The notes under the pieces: generated by a model
What the model was told of the DNA's origin: nothing
Databases searched by the model: none
Seen by the model: only the letters and a program-made list of their open reading frames with translations
Position numbers and translations under genes: made by a program
Assembly: GCF_900107795.1 (NCBI RefSeq)
Contig: NZ_FNRL01000011.1
Coordinates: forward strand, 62,001-126,000
Origin: Chitinophaga terrae (ex Kim and Jung 2007)
GTDB taxonomy: Bacteria > Bacteroidota > Bacteroidia > Chitinophagales > Chitinophagaceae
Length of the DNA: 64,000 nt
Direction: 5' to 3'
In this document: positions 16,669 to 24,374 of the stretch, piece by piece
Position numbering within the stretch: the stretch's first letter is position 1
Layout of the letters: every line of letters starts with the position of its first letter

Positions 16669-18334
16669 ACGCTTTCTTGGACTCCTTGGCCCAGGTATCC
16701 TTCAGCGTTACGGTGCGGTTAAAGACGATCTTGTCTTTAGTGCTGTCCGGATCTACGGAGAAGTATCCTTTACGCAGGAACTGGAACCGGTCGCCTACTT
16801 TGGCTTCCAGCAGGCTTGGTTCTACATAGGCTTCTGGTATCACCTGCAGGGAATCGGGGTTCAGGAAGGTTCTGAAGTCAGCTTCCTCGGCGTTAGGATT
16901 CTCGCTTGTAAACAGGCGGTCGTAGAGCCTTACTTCAGCTTTGGCTGCATGTTCGGCGCTCACCCAGTGAATGGTACCTTTAACAGTGAGACCGCTGGTA
17001 TCGCCGCCGCTTTTGCTTTCAGGCAGGTAGGTTGCATAGATGGTAGTGATATTGCCATCTGCATCTTTTTCTACGCTTTCTCCCTTGATGATATAAGCGT
17101 TCTTTAAACGCACCATCAGGCCGGGCCCCAGGCGGAAGTACTTCTTGGTTGGGTTTTCCATGAAGTCTTCCCTTTCTATATAAAGCGTTTTGCTGAAATG
17201 CAGGGTGCGTGAACCTGCACTTTCATCTTCCGGGTTATTGTCGGCAGTGAGTTCTTCTACCAGCCCGTCGGGATAGTTGGTGATAACCAGCTTAACCGGG
17301 TCCAGTACCGCCATTACGCGGTTGGCTGTTTTATTCAGTTCTTCCCGGATGCAGAATTCCAGCAGGCCTATCTCGATAACATGATCTCTCTTCTGTACCC
17401 CTACTCTTTCGCACAGTTCACGGATGCTGGATGCGGTGTATCCCCTGCGGCGCAAACCGCTGATGGTAGGCATACGCGGGTCATCCCAGCCTTTTACAAA
17501 ACCTTCCTCAACCAGGAGCTTCAGTTTACGTTTGCTCATTACCGTATAGTTCAGGTTTAAACGGGCAAATTCGTACTGGCGGCTTGGGAATATTTCCAGT
17601 TCTTTGATAAACCAGTCGTACAGCGGACGGTGAGGGATGAATTCCAGCGTACAGATGGAATGGGTGATCTCCTCTATGCTATCGCTCTGGCCGTGGGCGA
17701 AATCGTACATTGGGTAAATGCACCATTTATCGCCGGTTCTGTGGTGATGTGCATGCTTGATCCTGTACAGGATAGGATCGCGCATGTGCATATTAGGAGA
17801 AGCCAGGTCAATTTTCGCACGGAGGGTCTTTTCTCCGTCTTTAAACTCGCCGTTCCGCATGCGTTGGAACAGGTCGAGGTTCTCTTCAACAGAACGGCTT
17901 CTGGACGGGGTTGGAGTACCCGGAGTGGTAGGCGTTCCTTTATGTTTGGCAATTTCCTCTGCTGTGGCGTCTTCCACGTAGGCCAGTCCTTTTTTGATCA
18001 GGGTGATGGCAAACTGGTAGATCTGCTCGAAATAGTCTGATGCGTAAAGCTCTGCAGCCCATTCGAAGCCCAGCCAGCGAATATCGTTCTTAATAGATTC
18101 AACGTATTCGGTATCCTCAGTTACGGGGTTGGTATCATCGAAGCGAAGGTTGGTTTTTCCATTGTATTTCTGGGCAAGACCAAAGTTCAGGACTATTGAT
18201 TTGGCATGCCCGATATGGAGGTAACCATTGGGCTCAGGAGGGAAACGTGTAAGCACACGCCCGTTATTTACGCCATTAGCTATGTCTTCTTCTACAATTT
18301 GTTCTATAAAATTGAGGGACCTTTCTTCGCTCAT
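16667..18334 (-). CDS. glnS: Glutaminyl-tRNA synthetase
   Basis: Charges tRNA-Gln directly. Class I motifs are present: [15 protein letters not shown] near residue 32-46 and the KMSKS equivalent VMSKRKL near 270. Length 555 matches E. coli GlnRS (about 554), including the C-terminal anticodon-binding beta-barrels. GlnRS is patchy in bacteria and known in Bacteroidota. A minus-strand TACATTTG box at 18362-18355 gives a likely promoter 20 bp upstream of the ATG. Confidence 0.96.
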   Translation of the reverse strand: MSEERSLNFIEQIVEEDIANGVNNGRVLTRFPPEPNGYLHIGHAKSIVLNFGLAQKYNGKTNLRFDDTNPVTEDTEYVESIKNDIRWLGFEWAAELYASDYFEQIYQFAITLIKKGLAYVEDATAEEIAKHKGTPTTPGTPTPSRSRSVEENLDLFQRMRNGEFKDGEKTLRAKIDLASPNMHMRDPILYRIKHAHHHRTGDKWCIYPMYDFAHGQSDSIEEITHSICTLEFIPHRPLYDWFIKELEIFPSRQYEFARLNLNYTVMSKRKLKLLVEEGFVKGWDDPRMPTISGLRRRGYTASSIRELCERVGVQKRDHVIEIGLLEFCIREELNKTANRVMAVLDPVKLVITNYPDGLVEELTADNNPEDESAGSRTLHFSKTLYIEREDFMENPTKKYFRLGPGLMVRLKNAYIIKGESVEKDADGNITTIYATYLPESKSGGDTSGLTVKGTIHWVSAEHAAKAEVRLYDRLFTSENPNAEEADFRTFLNPDSLQVIPEAYVEPSLLEAKVGDRFQFLRKGYFSVDPDSTKDKIVFNRTVTLKDTWAKESKKA

Positions 18335-18354
18335 ATTTAATTTTTCTTGGAGAG

Positions 18355-18362
18355 CAAATGTA
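18355..18362 (-). promoter_or_regulatory. -7 promoter box candidate for glnS
   Basis: TACATTTG on the minus strand fits TAnnTTTG and lies 20 bp upstream of the glnS start at 18334. No convincing -33 TTTG was assigned. Confidence 0.4.
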
Positions 18363-18428
18363 CAAAAAAGCTGAAAGCTTTATGCGTTATGCTTTTTCGT
18401 AAATTTACCCCTCAATCAGAAAAAAGGT

Positions 18429-18848
18429 ATGGTCAATGCGTTAAATCGTCCGATTCGTGTGTTAGTGGCAAAAGTGGGCCTGGACGGCCATGACAGGGGT
18501 GCAAAAGTGATTGCCGCAGCGCTCCGCGACGCCGGGATGGAAGTTATCTATACCGGCCTGCGTCAGACCCCCGAAATGGTGGTCAATGCCGCCCTGCAGG
18601 AAGATGTGGATGCTATAGGGATCAGCATCCTGTCGGGCGCACATATGACAGTATTTCCTAAGATCATTGCCCAGATGGAGGAAAAAGGGTTGAAAGACGT
18701 ACTGTTAACAGGCGGCGGTATCATCCCCGAATCGGATATGGCGGAATTGAAGCAGATGGGGGTGGGAGAATTGTTCCCCCCGGGTACCAATACCCAGGAT
18801 ATTGCAGCCTATATCACCGACTGGGTAACTAAACACAGAAATTTTTAA
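18429..18848 (+). CDS. Cobalamin-binding protein, methylmalonyl-CoA mutase C-terminal type
   Basis: A 139-residue stand-alone B12-binding domain. The base-off/His-on motif DGHDRGAKV (residues about 19-27), the later SILSGAHM and the [10 protein letters not shown] loop match the C-terminal domain of methylmalonyl-CoA mutase. In most bacteria this domain is fused to the catalytic barrel; here it is separate and no mutase large chain is nearby. It could be the small subunit of a split acyl-CoA mutase. Methylmalonyl-CoA epimerase is encoded at 35742, consistent with the same pathway. Confidence 0.88.
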   Translation: MVNALNRPIRVLVAKVGLDGHDRGAKVIAAALRDAGMEVIYTGLRQTPEMVVNAALQEDVDAIGISILSGAHMTVFPKIIAQMEEKGLKDVLLTGGGIIPESDMAELKQMGVGELFPPGTNTQDIAAYITDWVTKHRNF

Positions 18849-18937
18849 AAAATATTTGTTTTCGGCGTAACATTTTATAAACCGGGTCGTCTTTAAGTCA
18901 AATAATCCACCAAATCTAAAAACCACAACGACCGTTT

Positions 18938-19774
18938 ATGCAATACAAGTTACGCCCTTTAATCCTGATACTGATACTGTTATGCGGTAATGCGTATGCG
19001 CAGGACCAGAAAGATTCCACTAATGCAGCCAGGCATGATACCGATACCACGGAGCGGATATCTTCCTCTTTCTCTATCATTTTTGGCAAATATCCCAAAC
19101 ACCGCCAAGGCGTATATGTTACCCACGGGGGTAATGGGGCCCTTCTTTCCTTCGCTTCCATGAAGGATAACGGGGTGCATGTACGAAATATCCCCCGTTT
19201 TACCCTGTTCTTTAACGTAGGATCTAACTTCAACAAAGATTTTTCCAAGAACTTCGGCATTTTCACCGGGATAAATATCAAGAACATAGGGCTCATCTCT
19301 AAACCCTATGATTCCCTGAAACTGAAACAACGCGTATATACCCTTGGCGTACCGTTAGGGTTCAAAATAGGCGATCTTAACTCCGGTTCTTTCTTCTTCT
19401 TTGCCGGCGGAGAAGTGGACCTGGCCTTCAATTATAAAGAAAAGCAGTTTGTAGACGGAAAAAAAGTACGCAAATTCAATGAGTGGTTCAGCGACCGCAC
19501 TCCCCTGATCATGCCTTCGCTTTTTGCAGGTATGAGGTTTGAACCCGGCTTTGGCCTGAAAGTGCAATACTATCCGCAGAACTTCTTCAACAAAGACTTC
19601 AAAACAAGAGACAAGGATAACAATGTTTTCACTCCGTATAAAAACACAGAGGCCCAGCTGGTATTCGTAACCCTGAGCTACAACTTCAGCGGTATGGATA
19701 TCTTTAAAATTAAATCCAAAAGGCACTACATGAAAATGAAAAGCGGCAAAGCGGAGATCGAAGTGAACTATTAG
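18938..19774 (+). CDS. Predicted outer-membrane beta-barrel protein, 278 residues
   Basis: No exact family recognised. The signal peptide MQYKLRPLILILILLCGNAYA is followed by alternating strands ending in aromatic residues, for example FTLFFNVGSNFNKDFSKNFG, GIFTGINIKNIG, and QLVFVTLSYNFSG near the C-terminus, as in small PorT/OMP_b-brl barrels of Bacteroidota. Role unknown. The TAG stop runs into palindromic element C. Confidence 0.7.
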   Translation: MQYKLRPLILILILLCGNAYAQDQKDSTNAARHDTDTTERISSSFSIIFGKYPKHRQGVYVTHGGNGALLSFASMKDNGVHVRNIPRFTLFFNVGSNFNKDFSKNFGIFTGINIKNIGLISKPYDSLKLKQRVYTLGVPLGFKIGDLNSGSFFFFAGGEVDLAFNYKEKQFVDGKKVRKFNEWFSDRTPLIMPSLFAGMRFEPGFGLKVQYYPQNFFNKDFKTRDKDNNVFTPYKNTEAQLVFVTLSYNFSGMDIFKIKSKRHYMKMKSGKAEIEVNY

Positions 19775-20056
19775 TTTCACGCAAAGACGCGGAGTTTCAC
19801 GCAAAGACGCAAAGGAGCAAAGAGGCAAAGGATTTTTTTTAAGAAAAAAAAAAGAAAGCAAAGGAAATGAAGAGCACGTTATATATAACATAATCTTCAG
19901 TTCCTTTGCTTTCTTAAAATTCGTTTCAGTTTTAAATCCTTTGCCTCTTTGCTCCTTTGCGTCTTTGCGTGAAACTCCGCGTCTTTGCGTGAAACTCCGC
20001 GTCTTTGCGTGAAACTCCGCGTCTTTGCGTGAAACTCCGCGTCTTTGTGTGAAACT
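19773..20056. repeat. Long palindromic element, copy C (284 bp) with terminal tandem units
   Basis: Same family as copies A, B and D. The left end carries the 20-bp unit AGTTTCACGCAAAGACGCGG twice (19773 and 19793). The right end carries its complement five times in perfect 20-bp register (from 19961, 19981, 20001, 20021, 20041; the last unit has one change). The inner arms CAAAGGAGCAAAGAGGCAAA and the core AAGAAAGCAAAGGAAATGAAGA pair with their counterparts around the centre TTATATATAA. It lies between two plus-strand genes, abutting the TAG of the upstream gene and 41 bp before the next ATG. Confidence 0.85.
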
Positions 20057-20097
20057 CGTGAAACATTATGTAATATTGGTAAAATAAACTACTGCTC

Positions 20098-20874
20098 ATG
20101 TATCAGATGATAAGTAAACAGTTCGAAGATGGTATTTTAATGATCACCATTAATCGCCCGGAGAAGATGAATGCTTTAAACCAGCAGGTGTTAAAGGAGC
20201 TTGCGTTGGTGATAGACGAAGTGTATAGTGACCGGAATATTAAAGGAGCGATTATAACCGGCGCAGGAGAAAAAGCATTCGTGGCGGGCGCTGATATCAG
20301 TGAATTCTTAACCTTGTCGGAACAGGGCGGAAGGGAGTTGGCCAAATTAGGACAGACGATCTTCCAGCGGATTGAAAGCTGCCCTAAGCCGTTTGTAGCA
20401 GCGGTGAATGGGTTTGCATTGGGCGGGGGATGCGAACTGGCAATGGCCTGTCACTTCCGGGTAGCCAGCGAAAACGCAAAATTTGGTCAACCGGAGGTAA
20501 ACCTTGGCCTGGTACCGGGTTATGGCGGAACTCAAAGACTTACGCAGTTGATCGGAAAAGGCAAGGCCATGGAGCTTATGATGACCGGTGATATGATCAA
20601 TGCGGCAGATGCGTTGGCCTGGGGATTGGTGAACCATGTGTTCCCTGCGGCAGAATTGCTTCCCAAAACATTGGCAATACTTCAGAAAATAAAATCAAAA
20701 GCGCCGCTGGCGGTTGCCGGAGTGATCAAATGTGTGAATGCCTGCGTGGATAAGCAATTGAATGGTTATGAGGTAGAACTGGATGAATTTGCAGCCTGTT
20801 TTGGCACCAAGGATATGGAGGAAGGCACCGCGGCCTTTATCCAAAAACGGCTTCCGAACTTTACAGGGAAATGA
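20098..20874 (+). CDS. Enoyl-CoA hydratase/isomerase family protein
   Basis: A 258-residue crotonase-fold protein. The CoA-binding and oxyanion motifs are AFVAGADISEF near residue 60 and NGFALGGGCELAMACHFR near 102-119. The catalytic glutamates appear in GGGCELAMA and in QPEVNLGLVPGYGG, so hydratase activity (3-hydroxyacyl-CoA formation in fatty-acid oxidation or butyrate metabolism) is plausible. ATG at 20098 or 20107 could be used. The repeat element C lies just upstream, so any promoter must be within about 40 bp or inside the repeat. Confidence 0.92.
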   Translation: MYQMISKQFEDGILMITINRPEKMNALNQQVLKELALVIDEVYSDRNIKGAIITGAGEKAFVAGADISEFLTLSEQGGRELAKLGQTIFQRIESCPKPFVAAVNGFALGGGCELAMACHFRVASENAKFGQPEVNLGLVPGYGGTQRLTQLIGKGKAMELMMTGDMINAADALAWGLVNHVFPAAELLPKTLAILQKIKSKAPLAVAGVIKCVNACVDKQLNGYEVELDEFAACFGTKDMEEGTAAFIQKRLPNFTGK

Positions 20875-20938
20875 TATTCAGTGAATTATATATTTAGGAA
20901 GGATCGTAAAATCCTCCTGTCCTAAAATCATAATTCTT

Positions 20939-20946
20939 TATTTTTG
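20939..20946 (+). promoter_or_regulatory. -7 promoter box candidate for fumC
   Basis: TATTTTTG fits TAnnTTTG and lies 30 bp upstream of the fumC start at 20977. No clear -33 partner was found. Confidence 0.4.
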
Positions 20947-20976
20947 TATCCAATTTTAATCAAAAGCTTAACTCTC

Positions 20977-22377
20977 ATGGAATACAGAATAGAGAAAGAC
21001 ACGATGGGTGAGGTAAAAGTACCTGTAAACGCTTATTATGGTGCTCAAACACAACGCTCCATTGAAAATTTCAAGATCGCACAGGATATCAACAAAATGC
21101 CTAAAGAAATTATCAAGGCATTTGCTTACCTGAAAAAAGCGGCAGCTATCACTAACCTGGAAGCTGGTGTTTTACCTAAAGAAAAAAGCGATCTGATAGG
21201 TCAGGTATGTGACGAGATCCTGGAAGGAAAATTAGACGATCAGTTTCCATTGGTGGTATGGCAAACCGGTTCAGGTACTCAATCCAACATGAACGTGAAC
21301 GAAGTGATCGCTTACCGCGCTCACGTTATTCACGGCGGACAGCTTACAGATAAAGATAAATTCATTCATCCGAATGATGATGTTAATAAATCCCAGTCTT
21401 CCAACGATACCTTTCCTACAGCTATGCACATCGCTGCATACAAAATGCTGCTGGAAGTAACCATCCCGGGGATAAAAAAACTGCGTGATACGCTGGCTAA
21501 GAAAGCCGAAGCTTTCAAACATATCGTTAAGATAGGCCGTACCCACTTTATGGATGCAACCCCTCTTACACTGGGCCAGGAGATCAGCGGTTATGTATCC
21601 CAACTGGATCACGGGTTAAGAGCTATCAACAACACCCTTCCTCACCTTGCCGAACTGGCCCTGGGAGGTACTGCTGTTGGTACCGGTATCAATACGCCTA
21701 AAGGTTACTCAGAAAACGTAGCTAAAAATATCGCTACCCTCACAGGTTTGCCTTTCGTTACTGCAGAAAACAAATTCGAAGCGCTGGCTGCCCACGACGC
21801 TATCGTAGAGGCGCACGGTGCATTGAAAACTGTTGCGGTGAGCCTGATGAAAATAGCCAACGATATCCGTATGCTGAGCTCCGGCCCACGTGCAGGAATC
21901 GGCGAAATCCATATCCCCGATAACGAGCCGGGATCTTCTATCATGCCGGGTAAAGTAAATCCAACCCAGTGCGAGGCGCTGACAATGATCGCTGCACAGG
22001 TGCTGGGCAACGATGTTGCCATCAACGTTGGCGGCGCTACCGGGCATTTCGAACTGAACGTGTTCAAGCCGGTAATGATCTATAACTTCCTTCACTCTGC
22101 AAGACTGATAGGCGATGGCTGCGTAAGCTTCAACGATAAATGCGCTGAAGGTATTGAACCTATTGAAGCCAACATCAAAAAACACGTTGAAAACTCTTTG
22201 ATGCTGGTAACTGCGCTGAATACCAAGATCGGTTATTACAAAGCTGCTGAAATTGCGCAGAAAGCCCATAAAGAAGGCACTACGCTGAAAGAAATGGCAG
22301 TGAAACTGGGTTATGTTACGCCAGCCGAATTCGACGAATGGGTTGTTCCTTCGCACATGGTAGGCGAAATAAAATAA
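20977..22377 (+). CDS. fumC: Class II fumarate hydratase
   Basis: Interconverts fumarate and malate in the citric acid cycle, iron-independent. The start at 20977 gives [16 protein letters not shown], as in homologues. Key segments are [12 protein letters not shown] near 95-106, the catalytic region [16 protein letters not shown] near 180, and the superfamily signature [15 protein letters not shown] near 320. Length 466 is standard. A terminator follows 23 bp after the stop. Confidence 0.97.
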   Translation: MEYRIEKDTMGEVKVPVNAYYGAQTQRSIENFKIAQDINKMPKEIIKAFAYLKKAAAITNLEAGVLPKEKSDLIGQVCDEILEGKLDDQFPLVVWQTGSGTQSNMNVNEVIAYRAHVIHGGQLTDKDKFIHPNDDVNKSQSSNDTFPTAMHIAAYKMLLEVTIPGIKKLRDTLAKKAEAFKHIVKIGRTHFMDATPLTLGQEISGYVSQLDHGLRAINNTLPHLAELALGGTAVGTGINTPKGYSENVAKNIATLTGLPFVTAENKFEALAAHDAIVEAHGALKTVAVSLMKIANDIRMLSSGPRAGIGEIHIPDNEPGSSIMPGKVNPTQCEALTMIAAQVLGNDVAINVGGATGHFELNVFKPVMIYNFLHSARLIGDGCVSFNDKCAEGIEPIEANIKKHVENSLMLVTALNTKIGYYKAAEIAQKAHKEGTTLKEMAVKLGYVTPAEFDEWVVPSHMVGEIK

Positions 22378-22400
22378 CTAGAATATATTTATGAAGTAGA

Positions 22401-22434
22401 AGAGTCCCGACATCAGAAACGGGACTCTTTTTAA
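22401..22434 (+). terminator. Terminator after fumC
   Basis: Perfect 9-bp stem AGAGTCCCG / CGGGACTCT with a 10-nt loop, followed by TTTTTAATT. It ends 10 bp before the next gene. Confidence 0.9.
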
Positions 22435-22444
22435 TTGTACCAAT

Positions 22445-23434
22445 ATGAATATCCTGTTTTTTAGCGCCCAGTCTTACGACCGCGAATACTTTACCCGAGC
22501 GAACCTCAAGACCTCTTACAATCTCCGTTTCCTGGAATCGCCCCTGAATGTGGACAATACCGCCCTGATCAAAAACGAGAAAGTTATCTGTGTATTTGTG
22601 AACGACCAGGTGAATGCAGAGGTAATTGCACAGCTAAAGGAAAAAGGCGTGGAACTGATCGCGCTCCGGTGTGCAGGGTTCAATAACGTAGACCTGGCTG
22701 CCGCGGCAGCAGCGGGTATCCGGGTAGTGCGGGTGCCTGCGTACTCGCCCCACGCGGTAGCCGAACATGCAGTAACCATGTTGCTCTCCCTGAACCGGAA
22801 GATCTATAAATCGTATAACCGTATACGTGATAATAATTTTACGCTGGCGGGGTTGGAAGGGTTCGACCTATATGGAAAAACTGTTGGCGTGATCGGTACC
22901 GGAAACATCGGGATGGTATTTTGCTGGATCATGCTGGGCTTTGGCTGCAAGGTGATCGCACACGATGTATATGAAAACAAGGAACTGGTACAGGCAGGCG
23001 TTGTTTATAAATCGTTGCAGGAAGTGATTACCGAGGCCGATGTGATCTCCCTCCATTGCCCTTTAATGCCGGAAACAAAGCATATGATCAACCGGGAAAG
23101 CATTGCTTCTATGAAAAAAGGAGTGATCCTGGTCAATACCAGCAGAGGCGGGCTGATAGATACCGTTGCGGTTGTAGACGCCCTGAAAAAAGGCCATATA
23201 GGGGCGCTGGCTATTGATGTATACGAACAGGAAGAGCATCTTTTCTTCCAGGATTTTTCTGATACGATTATCATGGATGATGTGCTGTCGAGGCTTACTA
23301 CCTTTCCCAATGTGCTCATCACCGCGCACCAGGGATTCTTTACCAGGGAGGCGCTCACACAGATAGCGGAAGTAACGTTAAACAATATACGTTGTTATTC
23401 GGAGAAGAAAGAACTAACGAACGAGGTGAAGTAA
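22445..23434 (+). CDS. D-2-hydroxyacid dehydrogenase (D-lactate dehydrogenase type)
   Basis: A 329-residue NAD-dependent enzyme of the LdhA class. The nucleotide-binding motif GVIGTGNIGMVF is near residue 147, the second signature NTSRGGLIDTVAV near 232, and the active-site His in TAHQGFFTREAL near 296. Arg and Glu of the catalytic triad are present in the expected places. It probably reduces pyruvate to D-lactate or handles a related 2-keto acid. Its last 21 bp overlap the end of the convergent TauE/SafE gene. Confidence 0.92.
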   Translation: MNILFFSAQSYDREYFTRANLKTSYNLRFLESPLNVDNTALIKNEKVICVFVNDQVNAEVIAQLKEKGVELIALRCAGFNNVDLAAAAAAGIRVVRVPAYSPHAVAEHAVTMLLSLNRKIYKSYNRIRDNNFTLAGLEGFDLYGKTVGVIGTGNIGMVFCWIMLGFGCKVIAHDVYENKELVQAGVVYKSLQEVITEADVISLHCPLMPETKHMINRESIASMKKGVILVNTSRGGLIDTVAVVDALKKGHIGALAIDVYEQEEHLFFQDFSDTIIMDDVLSRLTTFPNVLITAHQGFFTREALTQIAEVTLNNIRCYSEKKELTNEVK

Positions 23435-24310
23435 GCTGGGTATAATGGTGCGGAGGCTCAATATGATAATCAACACGCCTACCATTATCATCAAAGGTTT
23501 GCGTTTTATTTTTCTTACCAGTACAGCGGCAAACGGAGAGGCAATAACGCCGCCGATCACCAGGCCTATGATCACCTGCCAGCCTGAGATACCGGTAAAA
23601 AGAATAAAAGTGGTTGCGCTGGAAAGAGAGATGAAGAATTCTGCCGCATTAACAGAACCGATAGTATAAGGAACGGATCTTCCTTTGCTTAACAAGGTAG
23701 AGGTAACAATGGGTCCCCAGCCGCCACCGCCTATAGCGTCCATAAATCCGCCAATGAAGGCCAGTGGACCAATGCGTTTGGTTTTACTTTTCTTTATTTT
23801 TTCCGACAATCCTTTCCTTATAACAATTACCCCAAGTATCATTAAATATACGCTGATAAATGGCTTGATAAGGTCGCCGTCTATCTTGTCTGATAACAGC
23901 CAGGCGCCGGATATTGCGCCTATCATCCCCGGGATTAACAGGCAGAGGAATAACTTCTTGTTTACATTGCCCAGTTTAAAATGCGCAAAACCGGAAGCCC
24001 CGGTTGTAAATACTTCCGCTACATGTACGCTGGCACTGCTAACGGCAGGTGATACGCCCAAACCTAAGAGCAGCGACGAAGAAGTGGCGCCATAGGCCAT
24101 TCCCAATGCCCCGTCTACCAGCTGGGCGCATAAACCCACGATTATATAAAAGAATAAAGATGGGGTGAAGACAGTAGAGAAAAACCGCCCTACTTCTTCC
24201 TGTTGAAACAATGGACGTTCGTAGGCATACACCAAACCTGCAACTACAGCAGTTAAGCTGAGTATGATAGCAATTCGTTTAACCGGGATAGCCGAAGTAC
24301 GTGTAGCCAT
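23414..24310 (-). CDS. TauE/SafE family sulfite exporter-like membrane protein
   Basis: A 298-residue inner-membrane protein with about eight helices and the paired repeats of the TauE/SafE family, for example QLVDGALGMAYGATSSSLLL near 62 and GGFMDAIGGGGWGPIVTSTL near 185. The family exports sulfite or organosulfonates. It lies 64 bp downstream of a TonB receptor gene on the same strand with a 15-bp hairpin between them, so it may be co-expressed with that receptor. Substrate not determinable. Confidence 0.9.
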   Translation of the reverse strand: MATRTSAIPVKRIAIILSLTAVVAGLVYAYERPLFQQEEVGRFFSTVFTPSLFFYIIVGLCAQLVDGALGMAYGATSSSLLLGLGVSPAVSSASVHVAEVFTTGASGFAHFKLGNVNKKLFLCLLIPGMIGAISGAWLLSDKIDGDLIKPFISVYLMILGVIVIRKGLSEKIKKSKTKRIGPLAFIGGFMDAIGGGGWGPIVTSTLLSKGRSVPYTIGSVNAAEFFISLSSATTFILFTGISGWQVIIGLVIGGVIASPFAAVLVRKIKRKPLMIMVGVLIIILSLRTIIPSLLHLVR

Positions 24311-24327
24311 GATCGTTGTTTTGTATA

Positions 24328-24362
24328 GGCTGTATCAAAAGCAAACCGCTTTTGATACAGCC
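24328..24362 (-). other. Perfect intercistronic hairpin between TonB receptor and TauE genes
   Basis: GGCTGTATCAAAAGC (24328-24342) and GCTTTTGATACAGCC (24348-24362) form a perfect 15-bp stem with a 5-nt loop. On the minus strand no T-run follows (TATACAAAAC), so it may be a weak terminator, an mRNA stabiliser or a binding site. Confidence 0.6.
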
Positions 24363-24374
24363 AAAGGTTACTGG

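Noticed and set aside
19961..20056. Possible CRISPR array (five 20-bp repeats in register)
   Set aside because: The units are contiguous with no spacers, and they mirror the left end of a palindromic element. It is a tandem repeat, not a CRISPR array.
23414..23434. Overlap between hydroxyacid dehydrogenase and TauE/SafE genes as a frameshift sign
   Set aside because: Both proteins have normal lengths and ends. A 21-bp convergent overlap at 3' ends is ordinary.
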